Source of the DNA: Acrasis kona
Lineage: Eukaryota > Heterolobosea > Eutetramitea > Acrasida > Acrasidae
Assembly: GCA_026419775.2 (NCBI GenBank)
Contig: JAOPGA020000055.1
Span: 1 to 52,861, forward strand
Reading direction: 5' to 3'
DNA: 52,861 nt
The notes beneath the pieces are model-generated. The model saw nothing but the letters and a program-made list of their open reading frames with translations, was not told where the DNA came from and made no database searches. A program made the translations under genes and the position numbers. The number at the start of each line of letters is the position of its first letter. Position 1 is the stretch's first letter. Below are positions 51,960-52,861 of the stretch, one piece after another.

Positions 51960-52861
51960 ACACGAGCAATCACTTTCTCGGTGATTTGTATATATAATTT
52001 TTTTGTAAGGTAACTCATCAATAACCATTGATGGGGGTTGTAAAACTACCAATAAACTATCAGGCTTATCCCTGTTTTCAAAAAAAAAAACTGAGAAATG
52101 TGGATCAATTATTTTTTGAACTTAGATTTCAAAGTAAAAATGCAAACAATAGATTAACTAGACGGAGTTGACTTTAACTAGACAAAGTTTTATTCAATTA
52201 GAATCAGTCATTGGCAGTTTCTTTCTTCATATTAAAAACGGCTATGTACTAATAAATAGATCTCAGTCTTTTTCTGTAAATAAAGCCTTTTAATTGATTA
52301 ACGTATTTTGATGTGATTCAATCAATTTATTTTCGGTTATTCTTTATATAATTCATAACTCATTTTCCATATGACTACATCATAAAGATAAGAAAAAATC
52401 GGTTGGTATGTAGAAGAGGGGAAGATTGTAGAACTGCTACTCAATGCAGCACATTAACAACGCACTTTACAATCCCGATTTGGAAGCTCAATAAATAGCA
52501 GCGNCTCAATAAAAACAAAATTGAAATTCAAAAACGTGAACATTTTGAAGCAAACGGCATCAAGTATGTTGTCATCAGAAAGCCCAAACACTAACCGCAC
52601 ATGTTTAGGATGCTTCACAACTGTCAGTCAGTATTAGTACACCCAAGGATATGCCAAAAGAAAGCCCTGTGCTAGATATTTGGTGTGGTNGAAACACAAG
52701 TCCTNTAAGAATGTCATTGTAGACAAGCAAAAATCTTGAGGGGGAGAGGCCAAAGAAGAAGAGAAAGACCAAGAAGAGTAGTAATGTTGTTGAGCAAGTA
52801 ATTGTGGCAGCATAGACCATGAAAGAAAACACGTATGTGCAAGAAATGTGGTAATTTATTG
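51960..52861. other. No intact gene; AT-rich, ambiguous bases
   Basis: About 900 bp to the window end, with N at 52504, 52690 and 52705. A 21-bp copy of AAACTGAGAAATGTGGATCAA (51816-51836) recurs at 52088-52108, right after a poly-A run. Short frames near 52640-52735 (RKPCARYLVW, KNVIVDKQKS) look like eroded coding sequence. This may be a scaffold end or a repeat relic. Confidence 0.45.

Noticed and set aside
1-52861. CRISPR array, integron or bacterial operon
   Set aside because: No spaced short repeats of that kind; introns, polyadenylation signals and gene families are eukaryotic throughout.

Overview
This is a gene-dense stretch of a nuclear eukaryotic genome, most likely a free-living amoeboflagellate-type protist. 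The heterolobosean group (Acrasis/Naegleria) is my best guess from gene content, but the sequence alone does not prove it. Coding exons are interrupted by many very short GT-AG introns, mostly about 35-57 nt with GTAAGT-like donors. Genes lie 20-400 bp apart on both strands. TAA, TAG and TGA all end genes, so the standard code applies. Many exon structures below were rebuilt by hand from reading frame and splice sites. Several starts were moved to the first plausible ATG.

Layout. 1-1.6 kb: left edge with only a BTB-like fragment and a broken minus-strand gene. 1.6-8.5 kb: TALE homeobox, RGS protein, F-box/LRR protein and an importin-7/8-type transport receptor. 8.8-14 kb: a small two-EF-hand protein, LZTFL1 (BBSome regulator), arginyl-tRNA protein transferase ATE1 and an ERMARD/DUF4209-like protein. 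14-21 kb: a small membrane ORF, a secreted protein of an unnamed family, a TPR protein, a CtBP-like dehydrogenase, and a poorly resolved membrane-protein locus. 21-27.8 kb: a 2223-residue glucan synthase (GT48/FKS family). 28-33 kb: a Cys/Met-metabolism PLP enzyme, guanylate kinase, TAF12, a RING protein, a conspicuous hairpin and an unknown 463-residue protein. 33.5-43 kb: Chibby (ciliary base), an RCC1-BTB protein with an exact internal duplication, an unknown 135-residue protein, and FANCD2 with a very long charged tail. 43-50 kb: a 2TM-like membrane protein, another F-box/LRR protein, a COQ3-like methyltransferase, an SRPBCC-fold protein, a secreted six-repeat Asn/Gly-rich protein, and a SAP-domain protein. 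50.3-52.9 kb: repeat-rich, decayed and ambiguous sequence (four N bases), with a candidate miniature transposon and a broken gene.

How the genes fit together. This is mostly ordinary housekeeping and regulation: nuclear import, N-end-rule arginylation, transcription (TAF12, homeobox, CtBP), interstrand-crosslink repair (FANCD2), nucleotide metabolism, ubiquitin ligases (F-box, RING, BTB) and G-protein control (RGS). Two cilium genes (LZTFL1, Chibby) imply a flagellate stage or a retained cilium programme. The glucan synthase and the secreted repeat and extracellular proteins suggest wall, cyst or matrix building. I found no clustered defence or biosynthetic system. The most unusual items are the 28-bp hairpin at 31.7 kb, the repeat protein at 48.3-49.5 kb, the exact 78-nt duplication in the BTB gene, the divergent glucan synthase with its long C-terminal extension, and the decayed right end.
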